Under the pieces are notes generated by a model. The model worked only from the letters and a program-made list of their open reading frames with translations, was not told the DNA's origin and did no database searches. Positions 10,470 through 19,466 of a stretch of 64,000 nucleotides of DNA are shown piece by piece. Positions within the stretch are counted from its first letter, which is position 1, and each line of letters starts with the position of its first letter. Position numbers and translations under genes: made by a program. The DNA is from Acinetobacter sp. SFB (GTDB lineage: Bacteria; Pseudomonadota; Gammaproteobacteria; Pseudomonadales; Moraxellaceae), in contig NZ_LSZH01000017.1 of the NCBI RefSeq assembly GCF_001647545.1, positions 1 to 64,000 of the forward strand. Direction: 5' to 3'.

Positions 10470-11444
10470 ATGAAAAAATTTACTAAACTTGCTTTAGTTT
10501 CTTCATTGGCAATTAGTGCAAATGCGATGGCAATGCAAGCAATGGATGATGCTTCATTGGGTGCTACAACTGGTCAAGATGGTATTAACATCGGGATTGG
10601 TATTTCTAAAATCGAAATCGAAAAATTATTCATTCACGATAATGACGGTTTAGCCGCTGGTTCTGCAGTCACTTATGTTCCGTTGAATGCTACCACTAGC
10701 CCTGTAACGGTAGGAGCACCAGTTTCAAAAGCTATCGTTGGTGGAACGGCTCAAGGTAACGCGGGTGCAATCGTTATAGATGGTCTTACGATTAAAGGTA
10801 ATTATAAGTCATTACTCAGCACTCAGAACTTGATGGATTTAAGGATTGACTCTTCTGGTAGTACAGATGGTGCTTACATAAATATTGCAGCTGCAGTTTC
10901 TGGTTTAGAAATTAATGTAGGTGCAATTGGTGTTGGTGCTTCTGGTATTGCAACTGATACTGGACGTCGTGGTGTTGTTGCCAACTCTGTAAAACAAATT
11001 TTAACGCCTTTTACAATTACTACAGGACAAATGGCAGCAAATATTCAGTTAGGCTCTACACCACAAGGCGCAATGATTAAATTGAATTCAACTATGCAAG
11101 GCGGTTTAACGATTTCTGACCTTGGTATTATAGATTCTGCGGGTGGTGGTCAAATTACTCTAGGTAAAATTTCTGTAAATGATGCTAATGCTGCGGATTT
11201 AACTATTGATGCAGATATAAGTGTAACTAATACCGGCTTAAAAATTACAAGTCGCGAAGCTGCTGCAGGTACTGATATCTATGTTCAAGGTATTAACTTA
11301 GGTGCTGCGCCTACTGCTGCTTTGGGTATTCGTGGTACAGCCCGTACAGGTTCTATTGGTGATATGGAAGTTCAAGGTCTAAAAACTTGGTCTGATGCTG
11401 GATATACGACTCGAGGATCAATTATTACAGTTTCTGGTCGTTAA
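10470..11444 (+). CDS. filA: Putative pilus system protein FilA
   Basis: FilA is the first gene of the Acinetobacter fil locus, whose products are annotated as a putative pilus system; direct functional evidence is limited. The 324-residue protein has a Sec signal peptide (MKKFTKLALVSSLAISANA, cleavage about residue 20) and then the segment MDDASLGATTGQDG. The rest is rich in Gly, Ala, Ile and Thr with alternating beta-strand patterns and no cysteine, as in surface or fibre proteins. The ATG at 10470 follows GGGAGAG by 7 bp. A strong terminator directly after the gene, before filB, suggests FilA is made in excess over the other Fil proteins. Confidence 0.85.
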   Translation: MKKFTKLALVSSLAISANAMAMQAMDDASLGATTGQDGINIGIGISKIEIEKLFIHDNDGLAAGSAVTYVPLNATTSPVTVGAPVSKAIVGGTAQGNAGAIVIDGLTIKGNYKSLLSTQNLMDLRIDSSGSTDGAYINIAAAVSGLEINVGAIGVGASGIATDTGRRGVVANSVKQILTPFTITTGQMAANIQLGSTPQGAMIKLNSTMQGGLTISDLGIIDSAGGGQITLGKISVNDANAADLTIDADISVTNTGLKITSREAAAGTDIYVQGINLGAAPTAALGIRGTARTGSIGDMEVQGLKTWSDAGYTTRGSIITVSGR

Positions 11445-11454
11445 TCTAAGCTTT

Positions 11455-11487
11455 GAAAAAGCGCGTGTTTACACGCGCTTTTTTTTA
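11455..11487 (+). terminator. Strong terminator between filA and filB
   Basis: AAAAAGCGCGTG, a short loop and CACGCGCTTTTTTTT form a GC-rich stem and T tract 10 bp after the filA stop. Most filA transcripts should end here, leaving filB-F to read-through or to a promoter in the 150-bp AT-rich stretch that follows. Confidence 0.92.
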
Positions 11488-11636
11488 CATAAATATTGTA
11501 AAATTTTGCAAAAAATAAAAAAAATACTGTTTTTTTTTCAAAAAAAAGGTATCTTGCTAAAACAGGGAAGTAGAGTTTCTACTCTAAAATAATGAAAAAT
11601 GGCACGTCATGCCGATAACTAGAAAAGTTAGATAAT

Positions 11637-12476
11637 ATGTTAGAGATCGCATTAGGCTCGGCATTGATGTACTACGCTGCCAAAGAAGCCTTTGATATTA
11701 AGAAAAAACCAGCGGAAGCTGTTTATTACACAGAAACTTTGGATTCGCGTAATGACTCTTTTACGCGTATGCACCAAGAGCCTGTCCTTATTAAACCCGC
11801 AATCATCGATCAATTTCGTGGCATTGTTCACCAAGCCTACGACTATAGTTGTGGTTCTGCGGCATTAACCACCTTACTCAATGGTTATGCAAATGTCGGG
11901 GTTAATTTAACTGAACAACAGGTTATGGAAGGTCTGATGAAGTTTGGTGAGACCGACAAAATTGTTGAGCGCCGTAGCTTTTCACTGCTGGACATGAAAC
12001 GTTTTGTAAGTGCAATTGGCTTTGAAAGCGGTGGTTATCGTGGGGAATTTAGTGATTTGGTCAAACAGGGTCAACCTGCCATTGTGCCCATTTCCTATGC
12101 CGGCTTTAAACATTTTGTGGTATTTAAAGCTTATAAAAATGGCCGTGTCTATGTGGCTGATCCGGCATTAGGAAATATTAGTTTCGATGAAGTACGCTTT
12201 AAAGAAATTTGGGAAAATAACACCTTATTCTTAATTAATGTTGCGCCAGAAAACCGCAAAAATTTACTTGCTTTACAAGATTCTGATATGCGTCACGTAG
12301 AAGATGCAACCGTGAATCGTTATGCCTTAGTAAATATGCAATATCCACAATTTTATATGGACAAAATTGCCGATAAAGCATCCACGATTCGACTTGATAA
12401 AAATATGAATGAAGAATCAGATTCTTATGGGGACTTAAACTATAATTTCTTGCGTCTTTATTATAAAAATAAATAG
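11637..12476 (+). CDS. filB: Putative pilus system C39-like cysteine peptidase FilB
   Basis: The 279-residue protein contains a stand-alone peptidase C39-like domain, about residues 55-205. The catalytic cysteine is in YDYSCGSAALTTLL, the histidine in GFKHFVVFKAY, and an aspartate follows in VYVADPALGNI, the C39 order Cys-His-Asp. There is no ABC-transporter or membrane domain, unlike bacteriocin exporters. A weakly hydrophobic N-terminus (MLEIALGSALMYYAA) may serve as signal or anchor. The first gene after the filA terminator, it is a candidate processing enzyme for a Fil substrate. The ribosome-binding site is weak. Confidence 0.82.
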   Translation: MLEIALGSALMYYAAKEAFDIKKKPAEAVYYTETLDSRNDSFTRMHQEPVLIKPAIIDQFRGIVHQAYDYSCGSAALTTLLNGYANVGVNLTEQQVMEGLMKFGETDKIVERRSFSLLDMKRFVSAIGFESGGYRGEFSDLVKQGQPAIVPISYAGFKHFVVFKAYKNGRVYVADPALGNISFDEVRFKEIWENNTLFLINVAPENRKNLLALQDSDMRHVEDATVNRYALVNMQYPQFYMDKIADKASTIRLDKNMNEESDSYGDLNYNFLRLYYKNK

Positions 12477-12526
12477 CGTTTAAGAAAGATTGAGCTTAAA
12501 AAAATAAAAAACTGGTGGGATGGAAT

Positions 12527-13759
12527 ATGAACAGTAAATGGATGAACAAAACCCTGTTGGCGATCAGTATTCAAATGGCAATAGGGGGGGTATATGCTGC
12601 TGAAGAGCCAGCACTGGGAGAATATGAAGTTGTAGATCAGCAAGAACAAGTTGAATCAACAACGGCACAGTCTGCAGATGCTAGTTCAATAGGAGGAACC
12701 AATGCTGCAGAAGAGCCTGGATTGGGCGAGTATGAGGCTGTAGATGAGCAGGAAACACAAGTTGGAGCCGGGGCACCGCCTGTAAATACGAAGTCTGTAA
12801 TCGAAACATCATCAGTGGATGAAAAATCGCAAGCATCTTCAGCCCTGCAACAGCAAGAAGGCGATGCCAGTAAAGAAACTAACTTACAAGAAGTATTTAC
12901 ATCCAACGAACGTCAGTATTCCTTAATTAAAAAAGGCGATATCTCATCTTATTATGATATTGACTATACCTATTATCGTGATACACAACTTGATCTGGAG
13001 ATGGCATCGGGTCAGCTGTACCAACTGCGTGTTCAAGAAAATGCCACACACTCCATTACCAATACTTTTACTGCACAGTACGGTATTTTAGATAATTTAA
13101 CCTTTACTGCTTCATTACCATTAGTAGCAAAAACAGATTTATTAAAAGATACCTCTACCGCAGGTTTAGGTGATATTTCTTTGGGTGCGCGTTGGGAACC
13201 ATTTCCGTTACAAACTGGTCGTTTACCGCTGATTCTATTCGGTAATTTATCGACTAAAAGTGGTGATAGCCCGTTCGAAGTGAACTCTGCGACCGACTTA
13301 CCCACAGGTAAAGGATATTATTCTGCCGGTGTCGGTGCAAGTACACGTAAATATATCGACCCAGTAGTATTGTTCGCTTCAGTCTCTGCAAATTATGGGT
13401 TTAAGGAAAGTGGACTAAACCAACGCCGTGGTAGTCGTGTCATTGATGAATTTGAACCGGGTATTAGTGGTGGTTTTGCCTTTGGTTTTGCATACTCATT
13501 TAACTATGACGTATCAATGACCATGTCGTATCAACAAAGCTTTAACACAGGTTCTGAATTCACCTACAGCAGCGGTGAATCCTATTCACCTGCGGATCAG
13601 ACCAGTTCAACTTTCGCGATTTCTCTTGGGGTGCGTATATCTCCGGAGACGATTGTGAACGGTACGGTAGGCTTTGGTTTGACGGAAGATGCGCCTGACG
13701 TTTCATTGGGTTTATCATTCCCACTTGATATTTTAGGCTTTGGTAAGAAAATTCGCTAA
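12527..13759 (+). CDS. filC: Putative pilus system outer-membrane protein FilC
   Basis: FilC has a signal peptide (LLAISIQMAIGGVYA) and a mature N-terminus bearing two copies of an acidic repeat, AAEEPALGEYEVVDQQ and AAEEPGLGEYEAVDEQ, about 35 residues apart. A Ser/Gln/Ala-rich linker follows, then about 270 residues of alternating amphipathic strands (GLGDISLGARWEPF, YYSAGVGASTRKY) ending VSLGLSFPLDILGFGKKIR, typical of a transporter-type outer-membrane beta-barrel. The ATG at 12527 follows GGTGGGA by 7 bp; a GTG at 12515 is in frame but lies inside that site. filD starts 12 bp downstream. The name follows locus order. Confidence 0.78.
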   Translation: MNSKWMNKTLLAISIQMAIGGVYAAEEPALGEYEVVDQQEQVESTTAQSADASSIGGTNAAEEPGLGEYEAVDEQETQVGAGAPPVNTKSVIETSSVDEKSQASSALQQQEGDASKETNLQEVFTSNERQYSLIKKGDISSYYDIDYTYYRDTQLDLEMASGQLYQLRVQENATHSITNTFTAQYGILDNLTFTASLPLVAKTDLLKDTSTAGLGDISLGARWEPFPLQTGRLPLILFGNLSTKSGDSPFEVNSATDLPTGKGYYSAGVGASTRKYIDPVVLFASVSANYGFKESGLNQRRGSRVIDEFEPGISGGFAFGFAYSFNYDVSMTMSYQQSFNTGSEFTYSSGESYSPADQTSSTFAISLGVRISPETIVNGTVGFGLTEDAPDVSLGLSFPLDILGFGKKIR

Positions 13760-13771
13760 GAGGGCGGTCGT

Positions 13772-15436
13772 ATGTATAAAATTCGACTCAGACCGCTCGT
13801 TAGCGCAATTGTCTTAACGGGCTGTTCAAGTGCTGCATTTGCACAGTTAGGTACCAACCTTTCTGTAGATTTAAGATCTTTGAGTATGGGGAATGCCGTC
13901 ACAGCAGATCCACCAGGGGTAAACGCGGTTCATTTTAATCCTGCAGGCTTAACCAAGATTGAAGGTCTGCAAACCGAACAACAAATTATTGTTGCTAACT
14001 TTGACATTCAACGGGAATTTAGCGTACCACCAGGCTATAACGTCTTTGGCTATTCGGACGATCCACTGGTCTGTAATGATGGACCAGAGGTGGCATCTGA
14101 TATTTGTACCGATTTTAAAGATAAAGTTCGTGGTGATGTGGAGTATCCAAGTCTTTATATTCCTATTTTGAAAAAGATGGTGGATTTAGGCGAAGGCATG
14201 CCATTGGTCGCGCCTACCATGGGGATTGCTTATAATCCGCCCGGTTCAAAAGCGACTTATGCGACGGCAGTTTATGCACCACTGGTTGCTGGTTTTGGGG
14301 CTGAAACTGGTAATGCTGGTAACTACATGGGACAGCAAGTTGCCTTAGAACGGATTACCTATTTATCTCCATCTGTGGGTTATCAAGTTAATGACCAGCT
14401 TTCAATTGGTGGTGGTATTGGTATGTCTTACCAAGCCATGGGCCTTAAAACCGATTTACGTTTCCCCAATGAATTGATTGGTATGTTGCGAATGATCGAT
14501 GAGGTCGTTTGTACGCCATTTAAAGGTAATTCAGATATTATTACCGATATTTTACTACTCGGGATGTGTAATGCCGAAGAAGGCATGAACCCATTCGGTA
14601 AATTCGGTCAGATGCAATTGGCAGTTGAGCAATCCTTAAGTCCAAGTTTTAACTTGGGGGTACTATGGGAGCCAACGGATGATTTTAGTTTTGGTATGGT
14701 CTATCAAAGTGCAGCAAAAATGCGCTTGAAAGGGAAATACCATATTGATAATGCCAGAGCCCCACAAGAATTAATTAAAGGTCTGATGTCATCGCCAACC
14801 GGACAAATTCTAGCTGCGATTTTAGGCTTCCCGAACTATATTCCATCTAGTGAATCCGGTTTAGTGTCCATGGACTTTGAGTATCCTGCGCACTTTCAAA
14901 CTGGTATTAAATACCAAGTTCTACCAGATTTACAGGTGAATTTCGATGTAGGCTGGACGGATTACAAGGCATGGGACAAATTTAAGTTTGAGTTTGACCG
15001 ACAAATTTCAGCTTTAAAAGTTGCAAAATTACTTTCTGCAAATGTCAGTGATAGCTCGTTAGCTTTACCGCTTGATTTTACCTCGCCGTGGAGCTTCGGT
15101 ATTGGTATGGAATATTCAGCAACCGACCGTTTAAAATTACGTGCGGGTTATGAGCCACGTTCAAGTGCCATTCCTGATGGGAAACGGAATACCATGATCC
15201 CAATCAACAATGCACAATTGTTTGGTATGGGCGTGGGCTATCGTTGGGATGCGGATACGGAATTAGATTTATCCATTGGTTTCTTACGCAGTAGAGATAA
15301 TATTCCAGCCAATACCAGTAGTCTAGCCAACCAAACAGGCGTAAATAACTTACTGCTAAACCCATACGCGGGCCTAAATGTGAAAACCAATACAAAAATA
15401 ACCATTCTAGGATTGAACTATAGAACACGTTGGTAA
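13772..15436 (+). CDS. filD: FadL/OmpP1-type outer-membrane protein FilD
   Basis: The 554-residue product belongs to the FadL/OmpP1/TodX family of outer-membrane channels for hydrophobic compounds. After a signal peptide ending SSAAFA, the mature N-terminus has the family hallmark: SLSMGNAVTADPPGVNAVHF followed at once by NPAGLTKIEG. The C-terminus ends in an aromatic-basic strand (LNYRTRW). It is about 100 residues longer than E. coli FadL, with Cys-containing inserts (residues about 100-120 and 245-275). A FadL-like barrel inside a putative pilus locus is unusual. Spacing of 12-13 bp on either side indicates one operon with filC and filE. Confidence 0.82.
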   Translation: MYKIRLRPLVSAIVLTGCSSAAFAQLGTNLSVDLRSLSMGNAVTADPPGVNAVHFNPAGLTKIEGLQTEQQIIVANFDIQREFSVPPGYNVFGYSDDPLVCNDGPEVASDICTDFKDKVRGDVEYPSLYIPILKKMVDLGEGMPLVAPTMGIAYNPPGSKATYATAVYAPLVAGFGAETGNAGNYMGQQVALERITYLSPSVGYQVNDQLSIGGGIGMSYQAMGLKTDLRFPNELIGMLRMIDEVVCTPFKGNSDIITDILLLGMCNAEEGMNPFGKFGQMQLAVEQSLSPSFNLGVLWEPTDDFSFGMVYQSAAKMRLKGKYHIDNARAPQELIKGLMSSPTGQILAAILGFPNYIPSSESGLVSMDFEYPAHFQTGIKYQVLPDLQVNFDVGWTDYKAWDKFKFEFDRQISALKVAKLLSANVSDSSLALPLDFTSPWSFGIGMEYSATDRLKLRAGYEPRSSAIPDGKRNTMIPINNAQLFGMGVGYRWDADTELDLSIGFLRSRDNIPANTSSLANQTGVNNLLLNPYAGLNVKTNTKITILGLNYRTRW

Positions 15437-15449
15437 ACAAAGGAAAAGA

Positions 15450-16685
15450 ATGAAAGGGAATTTAATGATGAAAACGATACTGACGCTAAGTTTAGCGCAA
15501 GTATCGTGGTCATATGCAGGCGAGTTTCATACTATTATTGGCCCTGACGGTCGTCCAATGATCATTCAACGGGAACCGCCAAAAGTAGCTGCGGAAAAAA
15601 TGAATCCAAAACCCGTTATTGTACAACCGCAGAGCCTACCTGTAGTGTCTGCTCATGAGCAAAAAACATCAACTGCAACAAGTTCTGTGCAGAGTCCTAT
15701 TGCTCAGATCACAGTTGCTCCACCTGAAAAATCAGTTAAAACGAGCAAAGTTGCATCGGGTGCTCAGACTGATCTTGGCACAGTGAAAACGATAGAAACA
15801 CAGACAAAAAATGCTGTGAAGCATAAAGTTGCAAAAAAAGTTCAGCTGCAATTAACACAAGTTTCTCCAGTTACCAGCCCACCTATTAATCCTGTAGAGC
15901 AACCTGTACTTCAGCAGCAGACTGCAGTTTCACAAAAGGTCTTACAAGTAAAACCGGTGATTATTCAGGAAAACACTGAAAATAATGCTTTTGTTAATAT
16001 TGATGGGCAACAATATGTCAAAAATGAATATTTAGAAGATAAAGAATTTAATTTAGAAGGCAAAAAGCGTTTTTATACTATGCCTGAAGGTGTTATTGAT
16101 CTCAAACATGGTGCAACGCGTCTGCAAACCGTTGAACGTGAAAAGGGTGTGGGTAAATCCACGCTGCAATCCTTGTTTAAACGTAATGTCATGCAAGATA
16201 ATGGCCCGATTACCTTGGCAAAGACGTATTACCGCGTTTCACAAGCAGAAGCGATTAATGGTTTGGGACAACAATGTTTTTCTGAAAAAAAACTGAAAAA
16301 AGTAAAAACCCTAGATTTAAATAAAGAGGTTAATCTCTGGCCACGTGCACCGCTGAATGATGCGTTCGATTTTGAAGTTGCGGCACTGAATACCTCTGTA
16401 CAGAATATTCAGCTTAACTCGTATGCTTCGCGGCAGAATAATCCCACTTTTTATTGGCCATTTGTGGTGTTTTTAGATGCAAAAGGTTGTATTTTAGAAG
16501 GCGCTGGTGGATATAAAAATCAAGAGGGAGCATCTACCCTTATTCAGCACGAAAAAATAGAAGGGGTACTGCATGTGCCTGCAAACAGCAAATATATATT
16601 GCTGACACCATTGTCTTCAGCCATTGATGTTGATAATCGTGCTTTAACCAATCACGGGCAAGTTAAACTCGTTGCAATCCGTTAG
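15450..16685 (+). CDS. filE: Putative pilus assembly protein FilE
   Basis: FilE has an N-terminal signal (LTLSLAQVSWSYAGE) and a conserved start of the mature chain, FHTIIGPDGRPMIIQREPPK. About 140 residues rich in Pro, Gln, Val and Lys follow, a likely extended periplasm-spanning linker. A C-terminal domain of about 220 residues begins near VNIDGQQYVKNEYLE. Its FYWPFVVFLDAKGCILEGAGG segment and beta-rich end suggest a folded periplasmic or surface domain. The ATG at 15450 follows AGGAAAAG; another at 15465 (MMKTIL) is possible. No function is established beyond membership of the fil locus. Confidence 0.75.
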   Translation: MKGNLMMKTILTLSLAQVSWSYAGEFHTIIGPDGRPMIIQREPPKVAAEKMNPKPVIVQPQSLPVVSAHEQKTSTATSSVQSPIAQITVAPPEKSVKTSKVASGAQTDLGTVKTIETQTKNAVKHKVAKKVQLQLTQVSPVTSPPINPVEQPVLQQQTAVSQKVLQVKPVIIQENTENNAFVNIDGQQYVKNEYLEDKEFNLEGKKRFYTMPEGVIDLKHGATRLQTVEREKGVGKSTLQSLFKRNVMQDNGPITLAKTYYRVSQAEAINGLGQQCFSEKKLKKVKTLDLNKEVNLWPRAPLNDAFDFEVAALNTSVQNIQLNSYASRQNNPTFYWPFVVFLDAKGCILEGAGGYKNQEGASTLIQHEKIEGVLHVPANSKYILLTPLSSAIDVDNRALTNHGQVKLVAIR

Positions 16686-16709
16686 GGATAGAAAAAAAAG
16701 AGAGTCAGG

Positions 16710-18728
16710 ATGAACATAAATAAATATAAATTACCTTTTGTAGCAACTGCATTGGTTATGATTTTAACAGGTTGTGGCGGTGAAAGTGCCAACGTGACCC
16801 CTGAAGTATATGACGAAAGTACTGCTAATGGAGCCTGTAAAGCAGGTAAAGCAGGTACAGCAGGCTGTATTGAATTTGCCTTCGATTATCCATTAAACGG
16901 TTTAAATTTCTCATGTAGTAGTGACACCAAGAACAGCTTTACCACATTGTTTGATCCAAATGGTGGTGTGGCAACGGGTGCATGTAAGAATACGGATGAT
17001 ATTACCTTCTTCTTACGTGGCGAAAAAGACAAGAAAATTGAATTAGGTACGATACCACTTCGTAATATTGCCATTGTCAGCGTAGCGCAATTACCACGTT
17101 TAACCCTATTGGATATTGCAGCAGGGATTCAAGGCAGAGCTGCACAAAGGTTATTAATTGATGATGCAACGGTAAAGGTAGCCATTCGTTTGGTGCGCCT
17201 GATTCAGGCAGCGGGCTTACAAAGTCAGCAAATCGTCAATGCGAGTGATATTCAACCGGTCAGTATCAGCGATGCGGACCGTAAAAAATTAGAGCAAATT
17301 ACCTCATTAATCACGACAGAACAATTTAAAGGTTTATCGGATAAAGATTTTGCTGATGCAGTTAAACCTTGGGTAGATATTTCTCAGGTCACAGATGAAG
17401 ATGCTTTTGCTGTGATTACTCAATTGATGCGCATCACGACTGCAGCCGTATATCAGCCTGAATTCTCACTATTTTCGAGTGCCGAAGTACTGGGTAGTAC
17501 CTTAAGTGGTTCAGAAGGTTTGGTGGGGTGTAACAAGCAAGAATGTAAGGCTGAAGATACGTCGGCAACCCATTTATTGGGACACTTTATTTTAATGACG
17601 GATCGACAAGGTAAAAGCTTTGGTAGCGGTTTACAATGGCGTGGTAAAGCCGGTAGCGGTTTAACGACTATTGGTGGTGTGAATGCCCAACTGATTCGTA
17701 CGGTGAAACCGGTACAAATGACTGCATCTGCACAAGATACCTGGATTCATCCAATTACGAAGGTGATTAATAATAATCCTGATTTAACCACGCAATCTGG
17801 TTTCCAATTCAATGTCGCGGATAGCAATTCACAGCCTTTGACCATAACGCAAGGTAAATTGTTTAATGACTATATGGTCGCAGGTAAAGAGCGTTTTTAT
17901 AAACTGCTGACGGGTAAAAAAGAAGTCAACGAAGAAGATAAGAAAAATTATGGCTTATGGCAACAAGAGGTCAATGGTGAAACCTTTAAAGGTACACTCG
18001 ATCTTTATAAAATTTATCCGATTACCTATTTAGACAGCAAAGTGTTTAAATCAGAAAATAATGTCAGAAATGGTGCATATATTTTTCCCTTGTATGCAGA
18101 TTTGGTGTTTAAATTTACTGATACCACGGTCAATACCGTCAAATTGGGTATTGTGATTGACCGTAATGGTGATATTCGAACCAATATGAAAGCCACGCCT
18201 GCTCCAGTCACGGATTCTTCTGGCACATTCACCGATATGTCGACCGGAACAGATGGTTGTAGTGGTACGGATGTACTAGCGAGTGACATGATTGACAGTA
18301 ACAATGTGCAGCAATATCGCATTGGAACTACGGGGCGTGCATTTACCAGCTCTGGTAGGGATGGCAATAAAATCTCGATTCGTATGATTCTGGCAGACAA
18401 AGTGTTCCAAAGTTTAGATGGTGCATTGATTGGTATGAACTCAAGTATTAAGACCTCGCCAAATTCCAGTGAATCTATTGTGATTGGCGGTGCATTACTG
18501 GACTTAAATCGTTTATTGGCCAGATCGGGTGGTAAGCCAGCTGTTGATGATGTACCTTTAAAAGACTCTGCTGATAATATAGTGAAGTGGGCGAACAGTT
18601 TTGCCAGCTTCCAAAGCACTTATAGCACGGTGGATCCCGCCGACCCAGATGCAAAACAATGGTCTAAATACAGCGGTGGTAGCATTCAATTCAATCTTGC
18701 GCCATGTTATGAAGTAAAAACCAAATAA
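16710..18728 (+). CDS. filF: Putative pilus system lipoprotein FilF
   Basis: FilF is a 672-residue lipoprotein: the signal MNINKYKLPFVATALVMILTGC ends in the lipobox LTGC, with no Asp at +2, so outer-membrane sorting is expected. A cysteine-containing N-terminal part (GACKAGKAGTAGC, then FSCSSDTK and GACKNTDD) precedes a long domain without recognisable enzymatic motifs. A. baumannii FilF has been described as an outer-membrane vaccine candidate. It ends the fil operon and is followed by a strong terminator. Its size and location fit an adhesin-like or assembly role, which is inference. Confidence 0.8.
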   Translation: MNINKYKLPFVATALVMILTGCGGESANVTPEVYDESTANGACKAGKAGTAGCIEFAFDYPLNGLNFSCSSDTKNSFTTLFDPNGGVATGACKNTDDITFFLRGEKDKKIELGTIPLRNIAIVSVAQLPRLTLLDIAAGIQGRAAQRLLIDDATVKVAIRLVRLIQAAGLQSQQIVNASDIQPVSISDADRKKLEQITSLITTEQFKGLSDKDFADAVKPWVDISQVTDEDAFAVITQLMRITTAAVYQPEFSLFSSAEVLGSTLSGSEGLVGCNKQECKAEDTSATHLLGHFILMTDRQGKSFGSGLQWRGKAGSGLTTIGGVNAQLIRTVKPVQMTASAQDTWIHPITKVINNNPDLTTQSGFQFNVADSNSQPLTITQGKLFNDYMVAGKERFYKLLTGKKEVNEEDKKNYGLWQQEVNGETFKGTLDLYKIYPITYLDSKVFKSENNVRNGAYIFPLYADLVFKFTDTTVNTVKLGIVIDRNGDIRTNMKATPAPVTDSSGTFTDMSTGTDGCSGTDVLASDMIDSNNVQQYRIGTTGRAFTSSGRDGNKISIRMILADKVFQSLDGALIGMNSSIKTSPNSSESIVIGGALLDLNRLLARSGGKPAVDDVPLKDSADNIVKWANSFASFQSTYSTVDPADPDAKQWSKYSGGSIQFNLAPCYEVKTK

Positions 18729-18734
18729 TCGCGA

Positions 18735-18766
18735 TAAAAAAGCCCATCGGATGATGGGCTTTTTTA
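18735..18766 (+). terminator. Terminator after filF
   Basis: AAAAAGCCCATC, loop GGAT, GATGGGCTTTTTT: a strong hairpin with T tract that closes the fil operon. Confidence 0.92.
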
Positions 18767-18791
18767 TGCTCTATATTTTTTATTCTATCGA

Positions 18792-19340
18792 TTAACCGGT
18801 ATGGTCAAGGCGTGAACCTAAAGTTTCTAAATGCATGTCAAATTGATTGGTTTTACGGTCTTCAAAATAGTGGCGTAAAGTTCGCTCTACGCTTGGGAAG
18901 GCCAGTTCCGACCAAGGAATTTCATCTTCGCTAAATAAGTGGCTTTCAATGGTTTCTTCACCTGAACCAAATTGACCATTGACTAAATTGGCTTTGAATA
19001 ACACATAAATTTGCCCAATTCGGGGAATATTGTACATACAGTAAAGTTGTTCAATATCAATTTCGGCTTCAGCCTCTTCACGGGTTTCACGTGCTGCCCC
19101 TTGCTCCATGGTCTCAAATAGTTCCATATAGCCAGCAGGAAGTGTCCATAACCCATAACGCGGTTCAATGGCACGGCGGCAAAGCAAAACTTTATTTTCC
19201 CAGAGAACCAGTGCCCCACAAATAACTTTAGGATTGATGTAATGAATATTGCCACAATCTGTACAAACACGACGTAATTGATGATCGCCGAGGGGGATTT
19301 TTTCCGTAGTTTTATGTCCACAAATTACACAGAAATTCAT
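18792..19340 (-). CDS. Nudix hydrolase with N-terminal zinc ribbon
   Basis: The 182-residue protein starts MNFCVICGHK and continues to VCTDCGNIHYINP, giving two Cys-X2-Cys pairs of a zinc ribbon. A Nudix domain follows with the box GYMELFETMEQGAARETREE (Gx5Ex7REUxEE), which binds the metal that hydrolyses a nucleoside-diphosphate-linked substrate. The layout resembles NADH pyrophosphatase-related Nudix proteins, but the substrate cannot be told. The ATG at 19340 was preferred because the conserved sequence begins there; an upstream in-frame ATG at 19400 would add 20 unlikely residues. It is divergent from the CoA-pyrophosphatase gene. Confidence 0.88.
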   Translation of the reverse strand: MNFCVICGHKTTEKIPLGDHQLRRVCTDCGNIHYINPKVICGALVLWENKVLLCRRAIEPRYGLWTLPAGYMELFETMEQGAARETREEAEAEIDIEQLYCMYNIPRIGQIYVLFKANLVNGQFGSGEETIESHLFSEDEIPWSELAFPSVERTLRHYFEDRKTNQFDMHLETLGSRLDHTG

Positions 19341-19466
19341 ATTCATCGTCAATGATAAAGGTGTGATCAGCATAACTGAAAAATTGAACTTTGGCATCAT
19401 TTCTATCTTTTAGAATAAAAATTCAGCTATGATGAAACCAAGAAGAAATGATGGGAGAGTAGAGGT

